Positions 33,497-45,987 of a stretch of DNA of 64,000 bases are shown here, in pieces. The DNA is from Hymenopellis radicata (lineage: Eukaryota > Basidiomycota > Agaricomycetes > Agaricales > Physalacriaceae), in NCBI GenBank assembly GCA_015501595.1, contig JADNRX010000094.1:62001-126000 (forward strand). Reading direction: 5' to 3'. Each line of letters opens with the position of its first letter. Position 1 is the stretch's first letter. Position numbers and translations under genes: made by a program. The notes beneath the pieces were generated by a model, which had not been told where the DNA came from, did not search any database, and worked only from the letters and a program-made list of their open reading frames with translations.

Positions 33497-36479
33497 CTAT
33501 ATAGATGTATCGGCATTCGTGGATGGGGGCAATCGTAAACGTATCTTCAGTGAAGTTCCAGTACTGGCTGTTGGTGGGGGTGCCGACGTTGTCGACCCCG
33601 ACGCTTCAGGTGCAACAGTTGGTGCTCTGCCAGACTTTCTGCGCGCCCCTCCCGCCTTCCGGGCGGCGGCCGCACTACCCTTCGCGACATAGTCTCCATC
33701 CTCATCACGGTCCTTGCGCTTCTTTCCGCGTTTGGGTTTCTCCTCTGCGGTACTCTCGTCGTCGTTGCCGAGAGCTTTACGGGCCCTGGGTGCCCGTTTG
33801 ACTCGCCCATTGGACGCGCTTGCAGACCCATTCATCGTGCCATCACCATCCTCCGCTTCCTCCTGTGAATTCAAATCTTAGTTGGTTCAAGTTGTTATGT
33901 ACCGGAATTGCTGACCTTCACCCGAACCTTCTTGCGCGATGTCACGGGCGGTGGGGATGTCGGTTCTTCAGTGAGACTGGAAGACTAGAATACGGTGAGA
34001 AGGAATATCATCTGACTCAAGATTGTGTGAATTACCTTGGAGGACGAGACTGACATATCGCCATTCCTTGTACCTCTTGGCGGCCGTCCTGTCTTCACGG
34101 TGATCTCTGACGTTGAAGCCTTCTTTCGTTTGGCAGTCGATGTAGATGGACCTGCCGAAGCGGAACCTTCTTGAGGAGGCTGTGAAGCTAGTGAACACAC
34201 AGATATAATACTTGTGAACGGAACGGTACCTTGAGATTTGGCCATACACGCCGCAGTTGGTTTTCAATTTCTGATACCAATGGCTCAGTAGAAAAGTCAG
34301 AAGGCTTCGAAGTTGCCTTCCTTGAGGAAGAACGGACACCATTCTGTGTTCCCTGTTGGAAATCAAAGAGTAACTAGAAATATGTTAGAATCAGCTCAAA
34401 ACAAAAACCATGGTTGTTACCTGAGCAGCCGTAAGGTCATCGCTTTGACACGAAGAAACCGACGCAGACGAATTGTCGTCGATATCGCTCAGAGAGCTCA
34501 GAGACGACAAAGGCGACGATGACCTCGTAATTTCGCTGGATGCCAAGTCAGTGCCATCCTAAGATTGCGGGAGCGGAGGGACATACCCTCCCTTTGCAGT
34601 CTTATCGATCTTGCTCCAAAAGTCCAGCATTATTATCCGCTCCGGTACTCGATATCGCCTCCCGTTGATCAAATTCTCCTCCACGTTCAATTTCCTCTCG
34701 GCCTTACTAGTCGAAGGAACCTGCGACGGAATAATCTCGATGTTCCCATTGTTGAACTGTTTCGTCTTTGTGACTTCGATAACGGGCACGTTGTGTTTCG
34801 GTATCCGATGTCTTGGAGGCTGAGAATCCGCCGCCAATGTCATGTCAACCATCGACGTAAAATGAAGCATAACTCACGAGAACCTGTTCTGCATGGTTTG
34901 GACACATCCACTTCTTTGTGAAGGGAGGCATGCTCGATAGCGGAGGGTCCAAGCAGTCCAAGTGCCAATGAAGATCGCACCAATCGCAAGATATGATGCT
35001 CTTCCACATGTCGTATTGAGCGGCTTTGGCCGTGGCTCGCCGGGCACGTTTTGCGGCAGGGGCAGCGGCTGCAGCATTGTCCGGAATAGCGGATGTCCCA
35101 CAACGAAAGCACAAAACTGGCTCCCCATTCTTATCCTTGAGTCGGAATGGATCCCGGTCCTCTAGCTGCCCGAGGCGACTACGAGTGCGTTAACGAAAGG
35201 CGCTGGTGGAGTGGAGAATGATTACGCACTTGAGCCGGGGTTGTTTGATCTCAGAGCTATCCACGTATGCTCCCCTGTCACCTGTTGAGACTGAATTGGT
35301 GCGTTGTCTGTGAGCTGGAGGGATACTCGAATGAGTGAAAATGCCCCCACCTTCTTTGAAAAAGTTGCGGATATCGCTGGGAAGCTGGTATTCTTTCGGA
35401 ATGGATGTTTCGACAAGATGTATAAGCGGGGAGAAAAAGGAGTTTGGAGGTTTTCGGGGCGGGTGCTACTGAATGGGTCAGAAAAAAAAAAGTGCAGAGA
35501 ACAAAGTACAGAGAGCGCACCTTTCTAATATGACATGCTGGGCAGAACCATTTGGTATCGCTCTCGTCCATCTTCTGTATCGGGGGATCAAGACACCACA
35601 AGTGAAACGCCTTGGGGCAGCCATCACAGTATATGAGCGACCCCTGCGAGCGGCAAGATGAACAGTGATCCTCGTTTGTGAGCTATAGCGAGGGAATGAG
35701 ATTAAGAATGCATGAAAATTACGTCGCTGGGTGCTTACTGGGTGAGCGGACGATGGTTCTGGGGTATCGAAGGAAACCATGGGTGGCTCCTCCTTCACTC
35801 TGATAGACAATGGGTCGGTTTCCTTGCCTTTCCTTTGTCTTTTCGCTTGGGCCGTCCGTTGGTATTAGACGTGACGGGTTCGACGCCATTTTGTGCGGAG
35901 GCAGAGCGGGATGGAGCTGGGGAGGAGTCGACAACCATGGTGGAATCCGAGTCCGCATATATCGCGGGCGCTGCGACGGACGGGACGGGGTCACTGGGAC
36001 AGGAGGGTCAACAGCAGAGGGTTGTTGGGGCTGATTGCGGGCAGATGCACGCTGTGCGCGGCCAGTAACAGCACTGTCACGGATTGAAAGCACGCGGGCA
36101 GACAGGGAAGAGTCAAGCGAGAAGCGTCGGAAAAAAGTGAGCAAAGTAGCACCGCTGTTGAGGGATATACGCACCTTTTCTCAACTCGAGTTCGTTTCCC
36201 AAGGGCTTCAAGAGAGTCCTGGCCTATCAAGGTGCCATGGACTATGCCAGAATACGTCGTTCCAGGATCAGAGGCGGGCAGGTAAGAGTATACGATGGTA
36301 TGCTTTGGGTCGCGCTTTTGTGCAGACTGTTGGACAGAAAGAAGCGGTGGTGGCCCTGGTAATATCTCAGTGGCCAGTGTCGCATCTCCCTCCAGATGCT
36401 CGGGCTGGCACACTGCAACGCCGGGCAGCATGTATGTTGGAGTGTTCGCGGTCGATGTCGCCGTCGAGGCCATCGTCAT
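33497..36479 (-). CDS. RCO1: PHD-finger chromatin protein, Rco1-type (Rpd3S histone deacetylase subunit)
   Basis: In yeasts Rco1 scaffolds the Rpd3S deacetylase on transcribed genes. Starts MTMASTATSTANTP. PHD finger 1 reads HCSSCRSQGSLIYCDGCPKA, FHLWCLDPP and WFCPACHIRK (C4HC3, near 35680-35530). PHD-like finger 2 reads EPVLCFRCG ... IISCDWCDLHWHLDCLDPP ... WMCPNH (near 35130-34890). Downstream is the Rco1-like segment NGRRYRVPERIIMLDFWSKI (near 34680-34620), then a basic tail ending SLKIRLRLPPSTNADTSI. Several introns interrupt it (for example 36077-36176). One frame break lies at CCC opposite 35996-35998, where a fourth C restores SDPVPSVAAPAIYADSDS. Subunit identity is by domain order; a Cti6-like role is the alternative. 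Confidence 0.82.
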
Positions 36480-36884
36480 CGTCAGCGTTCAACCAGCCCA
36501 GTCGAGGCGCAGACAACGGCACAAGTCCGGGCACACCGTCGGAAACTTTTGAAAAGCACTTGGTGGACAGAAGCAGGAAGTCACCAATCACTACTGTCAG
36601 TCACCAGCGGAATCCCCAAACAACACAATTATCCGTGGCTACAATACTCTGCATACATACCGGTTATTACTACAGCTACAGTACGTGCACCAAGCAAGAT
36701 CATCGACGCGCATCGAAAATCATCGCCACAAGACTGTATCTAGAAAACACGTAAATGCAACAGCGCCCTGGTATCATCGCTAAAGAGACCATTTAAATCG
36801 CTGAGAGCGTCAGTCGTGCTATCACCTTCACACATAGGACGTCAGCATCCGAGTAAAAGATGTACGCATCACCCCGACCCACCG
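36480..36884. other. Rco1 upstream / APC6 downstream region
   Basis: 405 bp between the Rco1 start and the APC6 stop, both minus strand. It must carry the Rco1 promoter and APC6 3' end. No ORF or motif worth calling. Confidence 0.5.
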
Positions 36885-39606
36885 CTACCCAACGTGCATA
36901 TCGTCAGCATCGTTCCCAGACACAACATCAGTTGGTACGTCCGGTCGTTCGCGTTCTTTTCCCTTTGCCAGTCCTCGATGGTAACGGTTATATTTCTCCT
37001 TCAGCGCCATGACAAGATTTTTGAATTCTGTTTCAGTAGGATTTGTCGATCCCATTGACGAAGCCTCCAATGCCATATTTAACAGCTCCATGATATGAGA
37101 GTTGATTGGGTCAATGCTCAGCGCCTAAGCTTTATGTTAATGCGAAAGTGGTGGGGACGCAATTTAACGGACCTCGTGATACGTCAAGATGGCTTTGTCG
37201 ATCTCGCCTGTTAGATGGTGCACCATTCCCATGAACCCTAGCGCAACAGAATTTTGGGGATCTAGATCAAGAACTTCTTGATACGCCTTCTTGGCCTCGT
37301 CGTACCGCCTTGGAAATCTCGTCAATACCAGGGCGCTGGAGCCATGCAAAAGTATACCTCAATTTCCGACACGATGTTCCCAGGTTAAGGTACGTCGAAG
37401 ACCAGTTCGAGCGAGAACTTTGCGTCACTTCAGCGAGACCGAGGGCCTTTTGGAAGAGACCAGTCGCATCATCATATCTAGAACAAGTAAAGGATGATTT
37501 GAACAGCTGTAAACGGATGCACTGACTTTCCCTGACTGAACGCCATAACGCCCATCTCGTTGATCAAAAGGGGGTCTGAATCACACATCGAATAGGCGGC
37601 ACTAAGCGCTTCACCGGCTAGTCTGAGATTGGACAGCTTCAGCTGTTCCATGCCAATGAACATCAACGGCAGGTGTGACCTGTACGACCCGATAAGTTCA
37701 ACAATGTTGGAGGCAACGCCGCAACTAACCCGGTGAACATCCTCGCACTGGTAGAATAGGCCGTAATAGCGTGGTCGTGCTCGCCTTCGAGAGCAAAGGT
37801 GTGGGCAAATGCAACCCATGCAGCCGCAAATCTAGGGTCCAAAAGACTGGCTTTACTGTACGCGGGTTAGCGTATGTCGCGCCCAACGAACGGGGAAAGA
37901 ATACCTGAAGTATTGACGCGCCGTCGCCCACTTCTGATTACCCAAGTACCAGACCCCAACCGCATACCAGCTCAAAGCATTATCAGGCTCTCGGTCGACC
38001 ATATCGTGCGCAAGGATGAAAAGCTTGGAGTGGAGATGATTTATATGGAACATGCACGCTATGTGTAGAGGCATAGTATGATTGTGAATCGAAATGAGGT
38101 TCAAAATTCTGATGGGAGTATAAGTATATGGATAGACCAGGACGGTAAGTGCTTACCTAGATGTAATGGTGAAACAGTCCTTCCATCGGAACGAAAGATA
38201 CAAAGAGTCGGCGAAACTGTAAAGAACATCTGGGTTGTCGCCGAGATTATACTCCTGTACAAGTCGTTGTCGGGTAATAGCGTGTTCTTCAGCATGTTTA
38301 TACTTCCGCAGTCTTGTCGTGTACATGAGCTGAACAAATTCGGCATCCTTGGGTACCTGCGCACTATAAGGCAGAGATTGAACAAACTCCCACTCTGTGG
38401 AAAAGTTGACTGGCAATTTTAATACCGAGTAAAAACACGTACCTTCGTCTGGTGTCATCATTTCAGTGCTGATGAGCCGCTCGAAAGATTCGTAGCACTT
38501 GACATCTAGTATGAGAGCTTCCATGTAGCATTCTTTGGCTATCTCATTGCGAGAAAGATGCTGCATCACGACACCACGCAGATGACACATGGAGGCTTCA
38601 ATCTGTCTTGGTTCAATTCGCGAAACGTTACGCGCCACGCTACTTACCTTGATGCCTCCATCGACGTTCGGTATGGATGGACCACTTCGACCTTCGAAAG
38701 AATAAGAGGTTTATAGTAGACTGAATTACGATGCAAGTACCGGAATCACGGAATGGGTTGTTTTCTCCTAGTATCTCGGTTGCGCCTGACCAATTTCCTT
38801 GTCGCACCTTTAGATTACGATCAGGGATGTCACAATCGGTGGCAAAAGATTAGACTAAAAGCACTGACCATACACTGAGCAGCCAGGTATCGGCATGCCA
38901 CGCTTAGTTCGACCAATGTAGAGACATTGTTCCGCTGCTCTCCGGAGTTTCCAAGAACTTCGCCTGGCCCCATAGGTAATCGCATTATAGAAGACGGAGG
39001 TGGCTCAAAGTTCGGCGCTGCTACCGAGGCGTTTCCGTTTGTATGGGGAGTCGGGAATTGGGGGTTGATTGGAAATGGGCGCGTGAGTAGGCGTTCGGCG
39101 CGAGCGTATTGATGAATCATGAAATATGTTTGGGCCAGCCAGAATGCATCGTTGGGATCACCTGGCGCGCGATGAGAATCTAATCTTGAAAACAGAAGAC
39201 GAGAACTCACTGGTCCAGCTGAGTATTTTGTCACCCCAGTACGCTGCCGTCTCATAGAGATGCTGCATCATGGCATCGTGGCGCCAGAGCCTCATACGAT
39301 CCACGATATCCCAGTCATGTTCCTCCTCATCGTCTGCATCATCCTCAGAGTCCTGAAAGACGTCGGTCGTGTCGTTTGCAAGGGGGTGCGCTGAACGTTG
39401 CAAACTGTCTTTCGGCCTTCGGTGGCGACGTGGTGACGAGCGGAGGGGAGAAACGTGGAGGATGGAGCGAGTTGGATCCAGCGCGAGAGCTTGAGAAAAA
39501 GACAAGGTGCTTATGTTTCCATCGAGATAGGAATCTCCGATGTGCTGTGGCCGAAGGAAAATGACGAGCCCGCTGAATCTCTCGGGCGTGTGCGCGATGA
39601 TGACAT
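36885..39606 (-). CDS. cut9: Anaphase-promoting complex TPR subunit (Cut9/Cdc16/APC6)
   Basis: A structural TPR subunit of the APC/C ubiquitin ligase that drives mitotic exit. Diagnostic parts are [141 protein letters not shown] and [20 protein letters not shown], the usual Cut9 TPR series, ending DDMHVG. About ten short introns. The start is proposed at ATG 39606 ([13 protein letters not shown]). This needs one extra C at the CC opposite 39530-39531 to join SEIP to YLDGN; without it no ATG is available for a full N-terminus. Upstream sequence is intergenic. Confidence 0.9.
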
Positions 39607-40111
39607 GGCATTCCTGTGCAGGGGTGACGGCCCAGGCAACGGAGTGGTCGTGTTCATCAGTCAGTCGTCGTCGTGTCGCGGTGAATCTGATTCGCGTCGT
39701 CGTTTCTGGCAAGGGAGAGCTGGTCACATGACAGCTATGGCTGACGCGAATCGCAAATGATTCTACTTTTCTAGTCCATGCTGCTTCTTTTACACGGCAT
39801 AGGCAACTCAAAAATGCGACATAGAACAATAAGGTAGTAGTGTAGTCGTTCTGATTGTTACTAACTGAAAATCTATTAGTTTAGGCTCCGCTTATGCTTA
39901 TGCTTTGACTTGGGAGACAGTTGAAACGTTGAAGGTTGTGGGCGGGGACGTCCTGAGCCGCGTCCTGGCGAGTGCGCATCAGATTCGAAGAGTGCACAGC
40001 GTGGTTGCGGCGAGAAACGAACGAATGTATTGATACATATTGTAGTTGGATACAGATCTCTAATAAATGAAGTAAGTCCTGTTGGAGGATCGAGTCGTAA
40101 TAATAAAAACA
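39607..40111. other. APC6 upstream / cystathionine gamma-synthase downstream region
   Basis: About 500 bp with no ORF of note. It holds the APC6 promoter and the 3' end of the next minus-strand gene. Confidence 0.5.
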
Positions 40112-42112
40112 TCAAGTCGCTTCAGCTGCGAGGAGCGCTTTCTCTACGCTCTTTAGCAGCACGTCCCTCTCCTCCATGCCAACACTTACCCGCACCAGTC
40201 CAGTCTCTACTTCATACTTCGCCGCCCAGTCCAACTCGGCATAATGTGCGAGCACTGTATAAGGACACGCCAGCGTGAAATTTGTCCCCAAGCTCGGCCC
40301 CTTGAAGAAGGGCAGCGTGTCAAAGAAAGCCGCCGAAGCCTTGAGGGACGTGAATGTCACTGAGAAGAGGCCTCCAAAACCTCCGTCCTCTTTGATACGA
40401 CACTTTTCGTAGTGCTCCCGGGTCTCCCATTTTGGATAGAAAACGTCTTTGACGACACCATCCGCCCTGCCGCCAGCCTGCGAACGAGACCGAAGGAAAT
40501 CGCACACGGCTTCGGTGTTCCCGTCGATAAGGCGTATACGCCTGAGGGAATCACGAGAGTTCCTTTCCAAGAATACGGCATCCTGGCCGAAGTAAGAGTC
40601 CTCAAAGGTTGCTTTCATACGAGCTTTCAACGCCGTGTAGTGGCGTCCTCGAGGATTCAAGGTCATGCTAGGAATAATTTAGCTTGCCGCCGAGTCTGAA
40701 GAAATAAAGAAAAATAACATGCCTGCCTCCCATACAGTTTGCAGCACCGCTGAAGATCTTCGTGAGGCTGCTGACCACAATATCCGCATAACTGAGGACT
40801 TCAACGTTCATGAAGTTCCCAATGGTTTCATCAACGACAACTAGAAAGTCGTATTTGTCTGCTAATGCCCGGATTCTAGGCAAATTGGCCGTTCGAAGAA
40901 GTGGATTGGAGGGAAACTCGGTGAACAAAGAGAGGACAGGCGGGTTAGAAGGGTTAGCCTGGGACTCTGTCTTCAACATGTCCTCCAAAGTGTCGAGATC
41001 AGTGTCAAGTCCATGTCCAAAGAAGTGACATCCCGGGCCCCACTTTTCAAGGACTTTGAGGGTATCAGCGTATGGGAAACTGCCCAATGAAAATTAGTTT
41101 TTCTTCTACAACGGCGAAGAACGATCGTACCCGAAGCAAACGCTCTTTGCTGCAGGACGAACGGCCGACGCCAAGACGTGCGCACTGAAGATAGCCGCCA
41201 TTCCGGTTGGGTATAAGAACACGTCCGATTCTGATACTTCTGGGACTCCTCGAGCGCTGGGTCCCATAGCGAGGTGTTCAGCACCAGCAACGGGTTCATC
41301 TCGATTATCTCCAGGAGGAGTCGGCTCTCGCAGTAATACACCCGCGATGCGCCTACGAAGCGCGCGCTTGGCAGACTCTGCATGTGCAAAGGGCAAGTTA
41401 CGCCCATAACGCTCCTCAAGATACGTTCCCATGTCGCCGATAAAGCTCTCCTGTGGGGGCTGTTTGCCTTTTGTGAAGCCTTTGGCAGCGTAGTGTTTAT
41501 TAAGTGGCTTTCGGAAGGGCGGGGACGACGGGCGCTCCTGAGGATTAGGCAGCATAGCCAGACAGTGTTCAGCAAGGCGACTAGAAATCCCCAGACCTGT
41601 ATGTTGCCAAAATTGCTTCGCCAAAGGCTCAGCGTCTGAAGGGAAAAGCACGATGTGGAGATCAGCCGATGCACCCTCAAGTTCTGCAGGTGCATTATCC
41701 TCGGGGGTGATCAAGAACTGAATAAGACGCGCATTTATGGCGACACCATCCAGAGCAGATCTTCTCTGCATGAACGAGCGGCATTCCTCGGCAATTTTTT
41801 GTGTCGGATATAGCATACATGACTCGTCCTGCGCGCCAAATTTTTGCTCACAAATCTTGGCAAGCTGTAGTGCAAGGATTTAGGATCATACACAGATCGT
41901 AGCAAGTTACACACCTTTCGGATACTGAGATGGATGAAAAATCTTGGGTATCCCGACACCATGGTACTGACGACCCGCTCATCGCCCTCCTCGTAGCCGA
42001 CATTATCGCGCCATGTCGGCAGGGAGACGGATATGGCATGCGGTGTAAATGGAGGCACGCCTAGACCAAGAGCAACGTCCGTTTCGTGGGGCCTCGCCAT
42101 CGCGGTCGGCAT
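40112..42112 (-). CDS. STR2: Cystathionine gamma-synthase (PLP enzyme of methionine/transsulfuration pathway)
   Basis: Joins cysteine with an activated homoserine to make cystathionine. Starts at ATG 42112 ([12 protein letters not shown]), with a long N-terminal part as in yeast Str2 ([19 protein letters not shown]). Then come [62 protein letters not shown] (PLP-ring Asp) and the Schiff-base lysine in [11 protein letters not shown], ending [10 protein letters not shown]. Introns include 41080-41130 and 40668-40722. The latter needs a GC donor (AG|GCATG) to give GGSMTLNP. Reading frame is clean. Length about 590 aa matches Str2-type enzymes rather than the shorter bacterial MetB. Confidence 0.92.
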
Positions 42113-42409
42113 GGTGGTCAAAATCTAAATGTCGGATATCGGTCCGATTTTCCGTTATTCATCGGTGTAGTCTGTTTCCTCAGAAGCGAGCTATTCTAAC
42201 TAGGGGCCCTTGGTGGGCATATCCTTGCATATGGTTTTGCCATGAGGTAGGTGAGGCCTGTGAGGCTTAGAATGGGTAATATCATTGGTGGCAATATTTT
42301 GACAGTCTCCACAGGCACTATTTCGACGCCGAAGGCCTGTGAATCTGCGCATCATTTCCCTTGGTGTTTGTTTCTAATAGCTACAACAAAGCTCGCCGCC
42401 GTCGCCCGC

Positions 42410-42424
42410 TCGCATTGTTTCCGC
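42410..42424 (+). repeat. Short dispersed motif, copy 1
   Basis: TCGCATTGTTTCCGC, one mismatch from the copies at 42781-42795 and 44233-44247. Meaning unknown. Confidence 0.5.
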
Positions 42425-42780
42425 TTACATAGTCTATCAGGATTCAGAATGTCATCTCCGGTACCATTGAACCGTTCACACTCAGTGAAGCAGTTTGATT
42501 TGCAACAAGAACATACAATACCAGAAGTCAACATTCATGTGCATAGACATTGCGGAATTAAACACGTATGGGGTACACACTTGGGAGATAGCAGACAAGA
42601 AACAGGACAAAGTATCATATATTAGGCAAAGCAGCAAAGGAGGAACGAGGACTACAGAGATTTGGTCCTTGATTTGGTCTATAGAGCTATAATCTGTTCC
42701 AAGCTCAGTGGCTAACCCATCACTTCTGAGTAAAGCTTCAACGATGCTCGGCGAGCGATGGCCGGCTCGCCATCACTCGC

Positions 42781-42795
42781 TCGCATCGTTTCCGC
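42781..42795 (+). repeat. Short dispersed motif, copy 2
   Basis: TCGCATCGTTTCCGC, identical to copy 3. Confidence 0.5.
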
Positions 42796-43139
42796 AGAGT
42801 CCTCACAAGAAATAATATTCTACCCGTGCATCAGCATCCGTCCACGCAAAGAATACATCGACAACTCACAGGTGTTCGTCTACACCTGCCTCTCCCTCCC
42901 TACGAGTGTAGACTTCGAGCCGAGCAGTGCGGTCTCCGTCCTGAGCTCTGGGTAGATGTCCTCGTGTGCACAGCTCGGCTGAAATATGTACTGACTGGGG
43001 AAACAAGGACTGTTGTTAGTTGAATGACTGCCACAAGAAGAGCACATAAGGACAATTAGAGGGAAGAATGAAAATAAACGACAAGAAAAAAAAACAGCAA
43101 GGACGCACTGACCAGCTTGTATCGCCTTTTTCACCGACA

Positions 43140-43849
43140 TCAACGTCCCGATTTGCCTGCGCGAACGCTCCGTGAGATGCTCAGCGCGCTCAGCGGAATA
43201 CAGACGAGCAAAGCGAACACCACGCCTACCCCCGCGTTGGCGCGCTCCGGATGACCTCCTGCAAAGGCAAGGAGCCGGATGAGAACATTTGGAGTTGTCT
43301 GCAAGAACGTGAACGTGATAGGACCAAGGAGCATGACGCGCTGCTATTGTCGAATATAATTACCGCGTAGTGGATGCAAATGTAACCGCTCCCCGCACGT
43401 GGAAAATCTCCGGGCTCATGTTGTTATACAGGAAGGATATATGGATGGTCAAGAGCACGAGAACCGCGGTCCATGCCGCGTCGCAGGTACGACCTGTTTG
43501 AAGAGACGCGCTATACGTCGTGCTGGTCTGACCAGTGGAGGATCGTTACCCAAGAAAGGTGCTTTGCTATGCAGGATCAAGTTAGTTATAGTGTAAAGTC
43601 ATGTACACGCAGACGCACGATGAGTAAAGTGATGTTACAGGTCTCGCTCATCTTCCTCATAAACTGAGGAACGTATTGCGGGTCCTGTAATGCGCGTTGA
43701 ACATCGAGATAGACGGTGGTGGAGGAGAAGAGTCGTCCGAAGAAAGGGCTGCGCATCCGGAAAGAAACTCGCTTGTTATGCGACATGACAATCGGTATCG
43801 ATCCGCCGTCCTTCTCGCGTCGATCCATCACGAGGCGTACAGCTGGCAT
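43140..43849 (-). CDS. Uncertain small membrane protein
   Basis: I do not recognise this gene. A chain on the minus strand starts MPAVRLVMDRREKDGGSIP, continues through RSPFFGRLFSSTTVYLDVQ and FMRKMSE, and after a likely intron reads SKAPFLGNDPPLVR. Two hydrophobic segments follow: AWTAVLVLLTIHISFLYNN and, at the end, GVGVVFALLVCIPLSALSIS before a basic tail and stop at 43140. The splice sites between pieces are only partly clear, and the middle may carry a frame break. Two or more membrane helices in one frame-consistent order make a real gene more likely than chance ORFs. Confidence 0.45.
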
Positions 43850-44025
43850 CGCCTGCTATAGGTCTTGTTCTTGCCATTGTCAAATGCCTGTATCCGATTC
43901 TGTTGTAGCCTGGGGCACACGGCTAACGGTGGTCGGGCACTGTCACAAGTTGTGAGATGGACAAGCTTTACAAGGAATGAAGGAGGGGCACATTTGGACT
44001 TGTCTGCATATCTGCGCTGGCCGCT

Positions 44026-44069
44026 GCCGAGGACGTGTCCTATCGCCGCCGAGGACGTGTCCTATCGTC
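44026..44069 (+). repeat. 22-bp tandem repeat, two copies
   Basis: Units 44026-44047 and 44048-44069 share GCCGAGGACGTGTCCTATCG and differ at one of the two following bases. Each unit contains ACGTGTC, an ACGT core of the kind bound by bZIP proteins. A regulatory role is only a guess. Confidence 0.65.
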
Positions 44070-44232
44070 GAATTTGTCGCGCTATATTCGACATGTTCGG
44101 CGATTAAGTATACGGCCAACAAGGAAGACACTCACCATCTGCGACAACATTGGGCTAATCCCAGCCGCTTATGTAAACGCATTCCTTTAGCGCGCTGTGC
44201 TAGGCGAGTCGTCCTACGAATGTTCGCTTCGT

Positions 44233-44247
44233 TCGCATCGTTTCCGC
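44233..44247 (+). repeat. Short dispersed motif, copy 3
   Basis: TCGCATCGTTTCCGC, identical to 42781-42795. Confidence 0.5.
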
Positions 44248-44624
44248 TGTGGTTAAGAGTGGGAAGGTGGAGCACCGTTAATGAGGAACCATGTCTAGCA
44301 TTCGGTCCGGTTTCGGCTGTCGGCATCTCGCCTTTCCTTTTCCTATGGGGGGGTAGACTCAGAGTCCTTGCATAAACGCAAGGAAATAAGGATCCTCTCT
44401 GTATTTACTTCTACGCCTCGTGATTTTGACCGAGTAATGTCTGCATCTGAAGGTGCGGTTCCGCTAAGAAAAGAGCAACTCGGGTATCTGGGATAATGGG
44501 AGCACCTTCCCAACTGCCTTCAATCCTCATGTACACAGAAACAATTATGGTACCAGCGCGCTGCCCCAAGCCCTTTTTCAACACGAAGAGCCACCTTTGA
44601 ATAAGTAAAATTTTCAGCCCATCG

Positions 44625-45712
44625 TCATCGTCGCAAGCACCATCCATGAACTGTCGCTCTAACTTCCTCTGAGCCAGGATCATCAGGGAACATAGGCTAG
44701 AGACAACTCAGTCAATGAATTCAACTGTTGAAGAGAAGCCGTACAGGGAACTTTTGCGTCACGATCTCCTCGCACGTCCACCCTTTATCGCGCGCCTTGG
44801 AGAAGAACTCCATGTCTTTATGCGCAAGGTGTGGTCGATGGTGCGTATAAAACACCAAGACGCGCGAGGTATTCGAGGTATCTAATGACCTTTCGCATGT
44901 ACTCAGCAGTGCGTCGTGCTGGATGTATGAGGCTACCAATTAGTCGAAGCCAGAACCAAGGAGACCATGATATCTAACCTGAGAGTGATTGAAAATTAGG
45001 TCCGATAGTATGATGACATGAAAGCGACTGCTCTCAGGGAGTACATCTAATAACGGCTGTACCGATTGACCCCATATGTATCCCTATATAACGCATATCG
45101 GTGAACACCTATACTATATAGGACAAACATGATTGATAGAACTTTACCTGAATTGAGACGTGATCCGTGTATTGGGAGAGGACATTCGTTTCCACGTTGT
45201 ATGTCAAGTTCTTCACAAGACTGTCGTCGGGATAATCGGTCACAACGACCTAAGAACAAGAATTTTAGCAACGAGAGCGTAGACGGACGGCGGGACGCAC
45301 CTTGCCTGCGCCATTATTGAGGGTAACGATAGAGGGTAAAGCCCCACCGGCACCCAACTCGAGAACATTACCACCCGCATATAGCTCAGTGTGGTGATCC
45401 AGGTATGTAGCCAGCGCGAGTGCCGCATTCCACCTACACTTGAATGAGCAATCCGTTTGAAATGTGTTGACCATGCTACGCACTTACAAGTGGTGCGCCC
45501 AGAGCGGGTGTGATCCAACGAGTCGTATCTTCAGTTCATTCCAGTCCTTGTTCGGTGGGTTTTCGCGTTTATAAACAGAAAAGGTTGGCTCTGGAGAGGG
45601 AGGACGAGGAGGTTCCTGCAAACCTTTGGGAGTTAATAAATGGTGGATGAGATGTCATTACACTGACAGGAAACATAGAGCCCAAGGACAGGACATCTTC
45701 CGTATCGGACAT
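44625..45712 (-). CDS. EFM7: Efm7/Nnt1-type protein methyltransferase (eEF1A N-terminus/lysine)
   Basis: In yeast Efm7 methylates the N-terminal glycine and next lysine of eEF1A. Starts MSDTEDVLSLGSMFP, then RPPSPEPTFSVYKRE, SHPLWAHHLWNAALALATYL, the SAM-binding motif NVLELGAGGALPSIV and DYPDDSL. It continues with YIWGQSVQPLLDVLP, the downstream ILSDLIFNHSQH segment, LVFYTHHRPHLAHKDMEFF and the C-terminal PMFPDDPGSEEVRATVHGW, ending LRR. Exons are separated by about five short introns (the last about 47 bp, ending at 44682). The order and the PMFPDDPG ending are as in fungal Efm7. Frame is clean. Confidence 0.9.
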
Positions 45713-45987
45713 GACGACGCTCTTGCTAAAGCAATGCGGAAGTCAAAGTGGTCGTTCGAGAAGAAGATGAAGATCGATCGCGAAAAACGGCCGGAAGTTC
45801 GGACCGTCAATCATATAGTCTTCAAGTTACGCAACCATAACACGTCTACATTGTGTGTACACAATACTTACAACCTCTACATGAGTACTAAGGTATTCTT
45901 GCTTTAGATATCACAATTTAAGAATATGAATAACTGCCCTGCAGCAATCTTTACTTACGAGGGCGAAATCACAGCGAACCTCGCAAT

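Larger units (their letters stand above)
42113..43139. other. Gene-poor stretch with repeated short motif
   Basis: About 1 kb without a credible gene. It contains two of the three copies of the 15-bp motif around TCGCATCGTTTCCGC (42410-42424 with one mismatch, 42781-42795). A GC-rich inverted repeat, GGCGAG...CTCGCC, lies just before the second. Confidence 0.5.
43850..44624. other. Intergenic stretch with a 22-bp tandem repeat
   Basis: About 775 bp with no supported gene. It holds the tandem repeat at 44026-44069 and a third copy of the 15-bp motif (44233-44247). Confidence 0.5.
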
